A model generated the notes under the pieces. That model was not told the origin of the DNA. It ran no database searches and was given only the letters and a program-made list of their open reading frames with translations. The translations under genes were made by a program, and so were the position numbers. A stretch of DNA of 64,000 nt from Brachypterus glaber (lineage: Eukaryota; Arthropoda; Insecta; Coleoptera; Kateretidae): assembly GCA_958510825.1 (NCBI GenBank), contig OY294047.1, positions 43,732,006 through 43,796,005 on the forward strand. Reading direction: 5' to 3'. This document shows positions 55,166-64,000 of this stretch, piece by piece; the stretch's first letter is position 1, and each line of letters begins with the position of its first letter.

Positions 55166-55757
55166 ATAATATCTTAAAAACTGCATATTATGCATTAATT
55201 TGCTCAAATATGCAATATGGTCTGATAAATTGGGGACATGCCTCTGGTGCCATCAGGGATTTTGGTTTGCAAAGAAAGGTTATAAGGATAATTAGCAATT
55301 TAGGATATCGCGATGATGTAAAACAATGTTTTATTAATTTAGAATTGTTGACTTTCCCATCGCTATATATATACACTTGTCTTCTTCATGTTTTTGAAAA
55401 TCAGACAAACTATATTACTGGTCAAGATGTACATTATCATCATACACGTCAGTCAAGAGAAATAAGAACAAATTATTTAAGACTTAAATCTAGTAGAAAC
55501 GGAATAAACTTTTACGGACCGAAGTTTTTAAATAAATTACCTGTAAGTTTACTACATATTCCTTTGAATAGTTTTAAAAGGAGGTTAAAAAAAAATTTAA
55601 TATCAAAAGCATTTTACAGTGTATACGAGTTTTTGTTCTGTAATAATATTAATTTTTAACATGTTTTGTTAATTCAATTTATATTTTTATTTATGACTTG
55701 CGCATAACATGTATGTTGAGACGCCAATAAAATCTTGTATCTTGTATCTTGTATCTC
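55163..55757 (+). pseudogene. Non-LTR retrotransposon 3' end with (TTGTATC)n tail
   Basis: The frame 55210-55659 (149 codons, with upstream TLYNILKTAYYALICSN in the same reading direction) carries MQYGLINWGHASG, LQRKVIRIISNLGYRDD, LLTFPSLYIYTCLLHVFEN and GPKFLNKLPVSLLHIPLNSFKRRLKKNLI. These are the last conserved blocks of jockey/CR1-type ORF2 (HLxYGIxxWG..., QKRxIRxI, P.L........LK..L). No palm, so it is strongly 5'-truncated, but the remaining frame is intact. The tail has about three TTGTATC units (55734-55755). Confidence 0.88.
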
Positions 55758-56302
55758 TACTCTACAAAAGCCTTACTTCATAGTAAGGATGTTATAAAGT
55801 AGCGATTTTAAGGGGTACGAATATTATGGAGTAGGGTTATTAAAGTGAGAAATTAATAGAAATGCTATTAGTACCAATATTAATCCTTTTATGGCTATTC
55901 AAAATGTATTTGAAATATGGTCAGAAAATATGACAAAAAGTTCCTATAAACATATGTCTAAAAATGTGTCGTAAGCGAGCTACGCCCCTTTGAAAGTGGC
56001 TAAACAATTCGGTTTTTATCTAATAACTCAGGAACCCTTAAAGATATAGCAACGAGGGTTTTCACGTGAACTAATCTTAATAAGGCCCATCTTTGTATGT
56101 TATTTTCATGTATTTATTTTAACCAGAGGCGTTCGAAACGGGGGACCTAATCAGTTTTTTGCCACAAAATTTTTTCTGTGCAACTTTTTTGTTATTTTAT
56201 TTTTGGTATATTATTCCTCGTAAGGACAGAAATTTTTAATTTTAAACAAAATTATAAAAATATTAATTTATTATTCCATCAATCTATTTTCTAATCATCG
56301 TA

Positions 56303-56369
56303 CAGAGTGATAATGGTAGACTGACAGTTTCGGGCTGCTGGCCCTCTTCAGTACCAAGAGTCAACTCTG
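56303..56369 (-). ncRNA. Hammerhead motif in the inverted unit
   Basis: Core CTGAAGA / GAAAC and stem II are intact. One base change (GATAATGG for GATATTGG on the plus strand) weakens the last pair of inner stem I. Probably still able to fold. Confidence 0.85.
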
Positions 56370-56535
56370 CACGCTGATTAAGAAAACGTTTTTAGACTTT
56401 ACTCGCAAAAGGAATATAGCCATTAGATTGATGTATACTTGTGCGCCATCTATTTTTAGATGTAGACAACTACTCATACCTCTCCTAATCTGGAGACTTT
56501 GAATGGTAGCAAGTTGAAGACTTGCGTGTCTCAAG

Positions 56536-56570
56536 CAGCCCGAAACTGTCAGTCTACCAATATCACTCTG
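56536..56570 (+). ncRNA. Hammerhead 3' half only
   Basis: It starts at CAGCCCGAAAC directly at the orientation switch and keeps GAAAC, stem III, the cleavage site and the stem I 3' strand. CTGAAGA and the stem II 5' strand are missing, so it cannot cleave alone. Confidence 0.8.
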
Positions 56571-56857
56571 TACGATGATTAGAAAATAGATTGATGGAAT
56601 AATAAATTAATATTTTTATAATTTTGTTTAAAATTAAAAATTTCTGTCCTTACTAATTTTATGTCTAACCACCCGTTAGTGGTACTATGTGCTTGAGACA
56701 CACAAGTCTTCAACTTGCTACCATTCAAAGTCTCCAGATTAGGAGAGGTATGAGTAGTTGTCTACATCTAAAAATAGATGGCGCACAAGTCTACATCAAT
56801 CTAATGGCTATATTCCTTTTGCGAGTAAAGTCTAAAAACGTTTTCTTAATCAGCGTG

Positions 56858-56924
56858 CAGAGTTGACTCTTGGTACTGAAGAGGGCCAGCAGCCCGAAAC
56901 TGTCAGTCTACCAATATCACTCTG
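56858..56924 (+). ncRNA. Type I hammerhead ribozyme motif
   Basis: CAGAGT, TTGGTA, CTGAAGA, GGGC-CAGCA-GCCC, GAAAC, TGTCAGTC, TACCAA, ACTCTG in order on the plus strand, identical to the copy-1 motifs. Confidence 0.9.
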
Positions 56925-57211
56925 TACGATGATTAGAAAATAGATTGATGGAATAATAAATTAATATTTTTATAATTTTGTTTAAAATTAAAAATTTCTG
57001 TCCTTACTAATTTTACGTCTAACCACCCGTTAGTGGTACTATGTGCTTGAGACACACAAGTCTTCAACTTGCTACCATTCAAAGTCTCCAGATTAGGAGA
57101 GGTATGAGTAGTTGTCTACATCTAAAAATAGATGGCGCACAAGTCTACATCAATCTAATGGCTATATTCCTTTTGCGAGTAAAGTCTAAAAACGTTTTCT
57201 TAATCAGCGTG

Positions 57212-57278
57212 CAGAGTTGACTCTTGGTACTGAAGAGGGCCAGCAGCCTGAAACTGTCAGTCTACCAATATCACTCTG
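57212..57278 (+). ncRNA. Type I hammerhead ribozyme motif, stem II wobble variant
   Basis: The same motif with GCCT instead of GCCC, giving a G-U pair at the closing position of stem II next to the core (GAAAC). The core residues are unchanged. Activity may be reduced. Confidence 0.88.
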
Positions 57279-57565
57279 TACGATGATTAGAAAATAGATT
57301 GATGGAATAATAAATTAATATTTTTATAATTTTGTTTAAAATTAAAAATTTCTGTCCTTACTAATTTTACGTCTAACCACCCGTTAGTGGTACTATGTGC
57401 TTGAGACACACAAGTCTTCAACTTGCTACCATTCAAAGTCTCCAGATTAGGAGAGGTATGAGTAGTTGTCTACATCTAAAAATAGATGGCGCACAAGTCT
57501 ACATCAATCTAATGGCTATATTCCTTTTGCGAGTAAAGTCTAAAAACGTTTTCTTAATCAGCGTG

Positions 57566-57632
57566 CAGAGTTGACTCTTGGTACTGAAGAGGGCCAGCAG
57601 CCCGAAACTGTCAGTCTACCAATATCACTCTG
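57566..57632 (+). ncRNA. Type I hammerhead ribozyme motif
   Basis: Last motif of the array, with unchanged core and stems. The element ends 36 bases further on. Confidence 0.9.
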
Positions 57633-57739
57633 TACGATGATTAGAAAATAGATTGATGGAATAATAAATTATTCCTCGTGTCAAAATACATAAAAAAGTT
57701 TCAGACCCTATATCAAATACACCGTGTATATAGCCATAT

Positions 57740-58420
57740 GTCTATGGATAACACGCCTCGCCGCAATTACAGCACTTTTAATGCCAACACTTCACTTTCA
57801 CTGAGGCGCTTCGCCGAATGTCTCGGCAAGACATTTGGCGAGGCAAGCAATTCCGAGCAGTACCATCCACATTCTCGACGAATAGCGCAGTAGGAGAATA
57901 CCATGAACGTCATCCAAATTGCCGCTGCTGCAGCTTATTGTGCTTAGTTATTATAATTTTGTGCAAACATACTGTAAACTGAAAATCCAGTCACCAGAAA
58001 ATACGGTGGTGGATAACAACAATTCACAGAAAGTGTCTCTCGGCGAGATAAAGCGATAGTCTCTGGAACTTGCACTTCGACGGCTCGTCCCTTTTGACTT
58101 GTGCTTAAAAACCGACACAAAACGGAGCGTCGCCGAGCGAGAGGAGATAGGGCGAGCAGAGGCAAGCTTCCCTTCTGCACTTTCGCCCTCGGGTCTACTC
58201 TCCTTGTCGCGACAGTGAAGTGCCGGCATATCCAACAGTCAGTCTACGAGTATCTCGGTCAGCCAAGCACAACTTAATAGTGGTGTAAACACTACAAAAC
58301 AACAACAACAAAAAGCGAGTCACATTTGTTCATAGGCGGTATTTGGACTGCTACAGTGTTTCTTATCTGAATGGACATACCCGAATAGTTACTGTTGGAC
58401 GAGACGGGGTACGATGCTTA
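57740..58420. promoter_or_regulatory. GC-richer unique island, possible promoter / first exon
   Basis: Base composition changes abruptly to near balance with many CpG (GGCGAGGC, GAGCGTCGCCGAGCG, CCCTCGGG, CTTGTCGCGACAG). TCAGTC at 58239-58244 fits the arthropod initiator TCAGTY and is followed by a non-coding-looking stretch with CAACAACAACAAAAAG, as in insect 5' untranslated regions. ORFs on both strands (for example 57951-58235 minus) have no motif I recognise. This could be the 5' end of a host gene pointing right, or transposon-borne. There is no decisive evidence. Confidence 0.35.
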
Positions 58421-58424
58421 TCGA

Positions 58425-59080
58425 AAAGCGAGTTCGTCTAAGAAACAGTTCTGGAACCCACAATACATTTTGGACGGATATCTTGATAAAGTTTGATCTA
58501 TGGACCAAAAGTATTTTTTCGGAAATAAAATGTATTTTGTTTTGGATAAGGTTACATATGTACCTAAATATAATAATTTTTCTAAACAAATAATTACTTA
58601 CTGAATAAACTTTTTGTTATTACCGTTTAAAAGAATATTTTAAAAGCAAACGCCTCATACTTAGAATAGCTAGCGAAATTGCGTGTAGACCTAAACCAGA
58701 AGAAAGCGTACTTGGATATTAAAAATCTATGCAAATCAGCACTCCCTACCGTTTTCATTAAAATTATTTCAATTCTTGTTTATTGCGAGCTTTCTGTGCA
58801 GGGGAGTATTTTTAAAATCAGACAAAAGTGGGGCATATTAAATGTTAATTAGCACACTTTAATCGGTAAGTTAATGGATATTTCTGTTAAGAGTTGAAGC
58901 ACCTACTTCATTTCCCCTGTTATCATCGTGGAGTTTCATTAACATTGAGCGATTCCAAAAGGTATGATTTTTGACGTTTAACAAAATAGCGGTTATAATT
59001 TTTAATAAATATTTTTATTATAAACCTACATTTTCTACATGTTTTTATACCCATTTTTTATTTATGTTTAACACAATATA
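58425..59080. other. Spacer, nothing assigned
   Basis: No repeat partner or gene recognised. If the island before it is a first exon, this stretch would be intron; I see no strong splice donor that settles it. Confidence 0.4.
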
Positions 59081-59084
59081 CACG

Positions 59085-59560
59085 GCGTTTGCAGTCTTTT
59101 GGCGGAAAATAGAGGGGATAATTCTGCATCACAAAACATGAATAACCAGCATAGGAATATAGATCAGGAAACGAACCCTAAGAGAGTTACGACCCTTTAA
59201 AAATATACTAAAAATAAGGTTTTTAATTAATAACTCTAGTACCCTTTAAGCTAGAGCGGCTAGGTTTTTCCTGTATACTTCACTGGCGCCGATTGCCTTT
59301 TTCAGTTAATTAATAATTGATATTTGGCGAAGGCGTACTCCCTAGATATTGGTTCGAAAGTCAATTAAAGCCGGTGGTTCCCTCTACTACTAGCCCACAC
59401 AAGTGGGGGATGCTTAATTAAGTAGAATAGTACGAGGTTAAAAAACAAACAATACTATTATTAATAAGGGCAATTAGTTTGTGTTAATTTATTTTTTTGA
59501 ATCTATCCAGAGGCGTGCCTCGACGAACAAAATATGTAGGAATTAACACATTTTTGCCCC
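59085..59560 (+). repeat. Diverged copy of the 31723-32356 element, with inserted repeat
   Basis: Shared order with 31760-32010: TTCTGCATC..., ATAGGAATATAGATCAGGAAACGAACCCTAAGAGAGTTACGACCC, TTAATTAATAACTCT, CTATTATTAATAAGGGCAATT, TCCAGAGGCGTGCC at 59506. Between about 59285 and 59455 it carries the B-box-like dispersed repeat, which is absent at the same place in the other copy. Confidence 0.7.
59325..59450 (+). repeat. Dispersed repeat with B-box-like word, copy 2
   Basis: Plus-oriented counterpart of 26775-26930 (ATTTGGCGAAGGCG, GGTTCGAAAGTCAAT, CTACTACTAGCCCACACAAGT, GCTTAATTAAGTAGAATAGTACGAGGTTAAAAAAC). It is inserted in the preceding repeat. A SINE is possible but not proven. Confidence 0.45.
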
Positions 59561-59969
59561 AAACGTTTTTATGTGTATGTTTTTGGATTTTTTCCTCCAC
59601 CCATCTTGAAAAGTTGTATATTTCATTGATCTAAAGCAAAAGTTGTATATTTTATGGAGGTGAGAACCCTTTTTATTTAGTCATTAACTTTTTTCTGGAG
59701 GAAAAAAGTTTTATTTTTAGGCTAACAAAAGTTGTAATTTTTGACCTTCTCCCCCCACCCACAAAATCTTCTTCGCTACGGCCCTGTGAGACTGCTTAAT
59801 CTGTCATGTCATGTTACTAGTAACTTAGTAAACTTAAAATTATATGAGAGGATATGAATCCTTATTTTTGTTGTAAAAATCTGACATACATATGTATGCC
59901 AAAAAGTGCACCTAAGCAAGAATATAGTATCTAATTTTTTTTGTTGTTTTAAAAAATTTGATGTACCTA

Positions 59970-60180
59970 TGGTCTGTTTTTTTAAGCAAGATAGTAAATT
60001 AAAAATTGCACAGTAAATATTTTTACAACAGGTTTGAATAGTATATGTTTGTATACAGAATATAGTTATGTTTTATAAAATAAACTACACAGTATATTCG
60101 CACATCCAATATTCGAATCTGTTTTGAAAATATTCACTGTGCTATTTTTAGTGTAATATCTTGCTTGAAAAAACAGACCA
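59970..60180. mobile_element. MITE, 211 bp, TA-flanked
   Basis: TGGTCTGTTTTTTTAAGCAAGATA and TATCTTGCTTGAAAAAACAGACCA are terminal inverted repeats. TA lies on both sides (59968-59969, 60181-60182). Inner blocks (GCACAGTAAATATTTT / AAAATATTCACTGTGC, ACAGGTTTGAATA / TATTCGAATCTGT) also pair. No ORF. Confidence 0.88.
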
Positions 60181-60184
60181 TAGT

Positions 60185-61335
60185 GAATGCAATTTATTAT
60201 TTTAAAGTTTTCAGATCAGTTACAGCGTGGCCTTTGAATGGGACGGATTTTTCTTTCTTGGCACATTCCAGTGCAGCGAATTTGCCATCTTTTATGATGT
60301 GCCTTGTGTATTTTTGTTTTACCATCTTCTATGATGTGCCTAGAGTATTTTTTTATTAATGTATTATGTACAAGTTAAAGTGAACCATATATTTGTGGTT
60401 ATTAATCGTGTGAACTGTTGAATTTTAAGTTAATAATAATGGACGTTTGAAGATAATTTTTTTTTGTGTTTTTAATGATAACTTTTTATATTAGCGTGGA
60501 AATTACTACAGTAGTAATTTATCAGTGATAGTGCGCAAGTCAGGATACATATCCGATTAGTACTTGCGCACTGGAAACCTCATGATTATATAGAGAAACC
60601 CTGGTTAATTATTCGGAAGAAAAAGACCAAATACAGAGAGAGAGAAAGTTTTCAGATTTTTAGGTTATATTAATTCTAAGATAATAGGCTTTGTTAGACA
60701 GACGGATAGACAATCCCCATAGGGGTTACGTATTTGAGGTACGAAACCTTAAAAAGTCCTTCTCTTACTTATATAAAAATGCGCCTTTGTTTCTTTTTAT
60801 TCGTACATACAATGCAGTAATATATTCTTTATATTTTTAGATAATGTTTAATAACGACTCATGCTAAACGTTTTATTTTTCTTTATGTATTTTATTATAC
60901 AAAAATAATATTAGAATATGAGATTTTTAAAATTAAATTTTCTAGAGCCAAGTATTTCATAGTTTTAATTATTTTTGAAGTATAATACTTTTTGAATATT
61001 TACTTACAAGAAAATATTGAATTTCATTATTTTATTATTAGAGCCGTAGTCAAAAAGATTTAGTGGATGGGAGAAGGTCGAAAATCAGATCTTTTTTTAG
61101 TCTAAAATTACAACTTTTATCCCGTGGACAAAAAAGTTGGAGACTTTTGTAAATTTATGCTGAAAATGCAACTTTTATATTTTTAACCCATGAATTTGCA
61201 ACTTTTTCAAATTTTAAGATGTGTAGGGGGAGCCCTTATTTTTAGGAGTGAAACATTATTAACTTGAAAGTTATTATTTTTTCAAAAGAGTCTTTAATTA
61301 AAAAAAGCGATTATAATATTTTAATTAAAATTTGT
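60185..61335. other. Spacer with short repeats and one strong hairpin
   Basis: ATCTTTTATGATGTGCC occurs at 60288 and in near-identical form at 60321 and 63890. GTGCGCAAGT...ACTTGCGCAC (60533-60571) is a strong hairpin. The stretch 61035-61230 (GAGCCGTAGTCAAAAAGATTTAGTGGATGGGAGAAGGTCG) is a diverged inverted copy of about 59580-59790. No gene. Confidence 0.5.
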
Positions 61336-61344
61336 GTAAAAAGA

Positions 61345-62165
61345 ATTAGTATATTATTTACCAAGTGAGAGAAGTTTAACATTTTTGACCTGCGTCAAAA
61401 GCGCTAGCGCGAAGCCCGCAAGACGCGGTCTAAAATGTTAAATCTTCACTCACGTGGAAAATATAGTATTTTTTTCACTACCAGTTCCATTTTATAGCTA
61501 TTTATTTACCTATTTTACTAAAATTTAATGAAAAAGCTTATAAATTTAAAATATCGCGCTGGCCGTTCGCGGCCATTAAAAAAACAAATGAATAACTTGA
61601 CATTTCTGGCAGAAATTTTCTGATGATCTGCTGAAATTATTAAGTTAGAAAGTGTTTCCGTGTTAAGTGTAATAAAATATATAAAAATGGAAAGTGAAAT
61701 GCAAAGTGATGATTCTGGTACTCCCCCAGAAATAAGAGGACAGGCGAAAACTGTGAGGGAGAATCTATTGCCTCAAAAATCAATATATGGGAGTTGTACC
61801 TCTAGAAATGATCCTTACGGTAATATATGGGTTGATTAATCTATGCTTGAATATGATGGACCAATGATTTTCACTTTTTGAAGTATTTTTTGTAAAACAT
61901 GTTTTACAGGTACTAATTTAGTTAATATTTTTTAATTTATCATGCAATAAATAAATTTGGTGCCTAAAGACACTTGTAAATAGCAATGTGATTTAATAAT
62001 TAAGTGAAACGTCAGATGCCAAAACAGCTGAATAAAAATTCATTATTAACCATGGTGCAATTTCATTATTTTTAGAACCTCTGACGTCATAGGTAGAGAA
62101 ATAATATTTCTACCAATTAAAAGAACAGTAATAAAGATGTGCTTTTAGGCTGGTGGTGAAAAAAA
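61345..62165 (+). repeat. Dispersed repeat D, copy 2
   Basis: Collinear with 34095-34890. The left hairpin carries about 14 extra bases in its loop (GCGCTAGCGCGAAGCC). The right end is GGTGGTGAAAAAAAAAATT. High identity along about 790 bp suggests fairly recent amplification of the family. Confidence 0.88.
61687..61839 (+). CDS. Mini-ORF of repeat D, copy 2 (50 aa)
   Basis: Same start and frame as 34416-34544, with replacements F10S, G36S and Y37C. The stop found in copy 1 is avoided because a short stretch (AATCT) is absent, so the frame runs on to NDPYGNIWVD. A GGTAAT word inside the end of the frame could be a splice donor, making this a first exon. Function is unknown; see copy 1 for the weak LLPxKS clue. 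Confidence 0.4.
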   Translation: MESEMQSDDSGTPPEIRGQAKTVRENLLPQKSIYGSCTSRNDPYGNIWVD

Positions 62166-62717
62166 AAATTATGAGTTGTTAAAAATAATCCATATTAAGA
62201 GAGAGTAAATTTAATACATTTTTTAACCCCTTTTAGCTACTTTTTATGTTTTTTATGGAACTTTTTTTACGAAGTTTTCTTCTCTTTATTTTAGAAACGT
62301 TTTTGTACTTGTATCTTTAATTAAATTTCTAGGCCAGGAAAATATACCGAGAAAATTCTACAGAATCCGTTTCTTATATTTTAGTTGATTCTTTTAAAAA
62401 TAATAATAATTTAATTATTTTGTAAAATACGGTAAAAGGCTAAATTTTCTTTTGACAAGTCTTATAGTAAAATTAATTCTTTAAAAGATTATTTAAGAAG
62501 GAGACATTACATTTTAACAAAATAAAATATTTTTTTAGATTTACTTCTATATAAAATTTTAACCTTTACAATTACAAAAAAATTAATGTTAGTAAAAAAC
62601 AGCACAGTTTTATAATCTTTGGGGATCAAAAATAACAAAAATAAAAAAAATAAAACTATAATTTTTTTATTTTCTATATTAATTTTTCTATGATTTGTCA
62701 ATATATTTATTTATTAC

Positions 62718-63626
62718 ACTGGTCGACAAATCTGAAGATTTCTCTAACTGAGATTCCAGAAATAGGTTTATACTAATTTTGGGTCGCTGAATCCAAATCC
62801 GAAGGCCGTTTGTCTCCATCACCCTCAGATTTTTTTATATCATAAAAAAAGTTAAAATTAGAATAATCGATTTTGTGTAATTACAAGAAAATGCTTTGAC
62901 TTATCACATTAAAACTTTTTACGGTTAATAGTGGTAATATAAGTTATTTATTCCCCTACTTACCCAAAAATACAATTGTGTGTATGTCAGAGGCGTGCGT
63001 TTTAATGTGTTTCTGTAATATATTTCTCCAACAAAATTTATGTTTAACAATTTTACAATTTCGATAAAAAATTATTATTTATTGATTAATTTTACGTAAA
63101 ATACATATTGCACCTTTTGATCAAAGGCCAATAGTTTTCGAGAAAAATAGGTTTAAACATATCTCTGCAAGTTCCACTAAGAAAAAACTGCTGCCAACAA
63201 GATAATACTCTCTTCTATAGGTCTAGGTTTATTAAAATAAAAATAAAAATAAATAAATAAATTAAAAAATAAAAATAAATATTTTTTTTTCCGAAAAAAG
63301 TTTCTTTTTTCATTTTAACGAAAATTACAGAAACACTTTAGAACGCACGCCTCTGACATACACACAATTGCATTTTTGCGTAAGTAGGGGAATAAATAAC
63401 TTATATTACCACTATTAACCGTACTAAATTTTAATGTGATAAGTCAAAGCATTTTCTTGTAATTACACAAAATCGATTTTCCTAATTTTAACTTTTTTTA
63501 TGATATAAAAAAATCTGAGGGTGATGGAGACAAACGGCCTTCGGATTTGGATTCAGCGACCCAAAATTAGTATAAACCTATTTCTGGAATCTCAGTTAGA
63601 GAAATCTTCAGATTTGTCGAGCAGTG
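62718..63626. mobile_element. Foldback element, 909 bp, TTA-type target duplication
   Basis: CACTGGTCGACAAATCTGAAG and CTTCAGATTTGTCGAGCAGTG are terminal. The arms run about 400 bp each (TTTGGGTCGCTGAATCCAAATCCGAAGGCC..., TTATTCCCCTACTTACCC..., GTCAGAGGCGTGCG) with very few mismatches. TTATTA precedes the left end and follows the right end. A TTA or TTATTA duplication suggests a PIF/Harbinger-like element. The centre (63060-63290) is AT-rich with no ORF. Confidence 0.9.
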
Positions 63627-63629
63627 TTA

Positions 63630-64000
63630 TTATTGACTTTGGAAATGGTTATGTAGGAAAAGGGATCAAATGGTAGGTCGCATCGATACTAAGACAGCAG
63701 AGCTTACTTTGGGATATTAAGGTAGACCTAGAATTGAATATCCACAAATAATTAAGGATGTAGGGGATATAAATTTTAAGAAAATGAAAGAAGTTGCTAA
63801 GAAGTAACTAAAAAGTTTTTTTATTAGTTCGCGGTGTACCTTGTTAGAGTATGGACCTGGCTTTCTTCGCACCCAACAGTGTCTTCTTTTATGATGTGCC
63901 GTAAAAATATTTGCTATAATGGGGACTGAAAGTAGTAATAAATTATTACTCTTTGTATATTTTAAAGTGAATCTTAAATATTTATTTATATATTTATAGT
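63630..64000. other. Terminal spacer, nothing assigned
   Basis: No gene recognised. It contains TTCTTTTATGATGTGCC, a word repeated near 60288 and 60321. Confidence 0.5.

Larger units (their letters stand above)
56221..57668 (+). mobile_element. Hammerhead-ribozyme tandem element, copy 2
   Basis: It is flanked by the 10-bp duplication TTATTCCTCG (56211-56220, 57669-57678). The left end TAAGGACAGA and right end GGAATAATAAA are the two termini of copy 1 in opposite orientation. A minus-oriented near-complete unit (56221-56535) switches within TCAAGCAGCCC to plus-oriented units, followed by tandem 354-bp units (hammerheads at 56858, 57212 and 57566, exactly 354 apart). Units differ from copy 1 mainly by TAAAAATAGATG against TAGAAATAGATG. 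No RT is present. A non-autonomous retrozyme or Penelope-LTR-like element. Confidence 0.88.
55918..57730. repeat. Copy of the CACGGTGTAT foldback, split by ribozyme element 2
   Basis: The left part (55918-56220) follows 40300-40545 closely: CAGAAAATATGACAAAAAGTTCCTATAAACAT, TTCACGTGAACTAATCTTAATAAGGCCCATC, CCAGAGGCGTTCG at 56123. After 57679 it resumes with GTCAAAATACATAAAAAAG and ends in AAATACACCGTGTAT (57715-57729), the same terminus as 41199-41213. Confidence 0.8.

Noticed and set aside
57951..58235. 94-codon and 78-codon minus-strand frames
   Set aside because: They are overlapping frames in a GC-rich island with no recognisable domain; chance frames are expected there.
1..64000. Endogenous viral sequence or tRNA/rRNA genes
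   Set aside because: I looked for viral polymerase, capsid or envelope motifs and for cloverleaf-like A/B box pairs and found none that I can support.

Overview
The window is AT-rich, non-coding animal DNA from a large repeat-filled genome. The repeat types point to an arthropod, most likely an insect: several non-LTR retrotransposon fragments with microsatellite tails, many TA-flanked MITEs and long foldback elements, a Tc1-like transposase relic, and tandem hammerhead-ribozyme monomers. I cannot name the species. I found no intact host protein gene, no tRNA or rRNA gene and no prokaryotic feature. Almost every supported item is a mobile element or a relic of one. An assembly gap of 200 N lies at 20758-20957.

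Layout. 0-9 kb: nested palindromes, a 116-bp tandem duplication, and two 3' fragments of one non-LTR family in opposite orientation (4.7-5.0 and 7.1-8.0 kb), then two inverted-repeat elements. 9-16 kb: AT-rich spacer, a 0.7-kb foldback, a MITE with 8-9 bp target duplications, and a 424-bp TA-flanked MITE. 16-20 kb: two non-LTR fragments in opposite orientation and a composite of two inverted-repeat units. 21-23 kb: a short ORF, then a 1.1-kb element of 354-bp monomers each carrying a hammerhead motif. 23-32 kb: several foldbacks (one 1.3 kb, near-symmetric), a ~110-bp minisatellite and dispersed repeats. 34-39 kb: a repeat with a conserved mini-ORF (second copy at 61-62 kb), a foldback inserted in another repeat, and a rearranged non-LTR element with ORF1 and RT in opposite orientation. 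40-45 kb: foldbacks, one built of degenerate CCGCG-containing short repeats with an 8-bp target duplication, and a 183-bp TTC tract. 46-50 kb: a three-level nest (Tc1-like element, MITE, non-LTR RT), then an RTE-like fragment. 50-55 kb: a duplicated segment and a 2.5-kb foldback holding two TA-flanked insertions in one arm. 55-58 kb: a non-LTR 3' end, then a second hammerhead element (1.45 kb) inside another repeat, followed by a GC-richer unique island. 59-64 kb: further MITEs and a 0.9-kb foldback with TTA-type duplications.

The main observation is the pair of elements at 21361-22459 and 56221-57668. They share both termini, have 10-11 bp target duplications, contain tandem 354-bp units with an inverted part, and carry seven complete type I hammerhead motifs (67 nt each). 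This matches the known design of non-autonomous retrozymes and of the terminal repeats of Penelope-like elements. Family assignment and activity are inferred. The nested insertions also give natural empty sites, which fix several element borders exactly.
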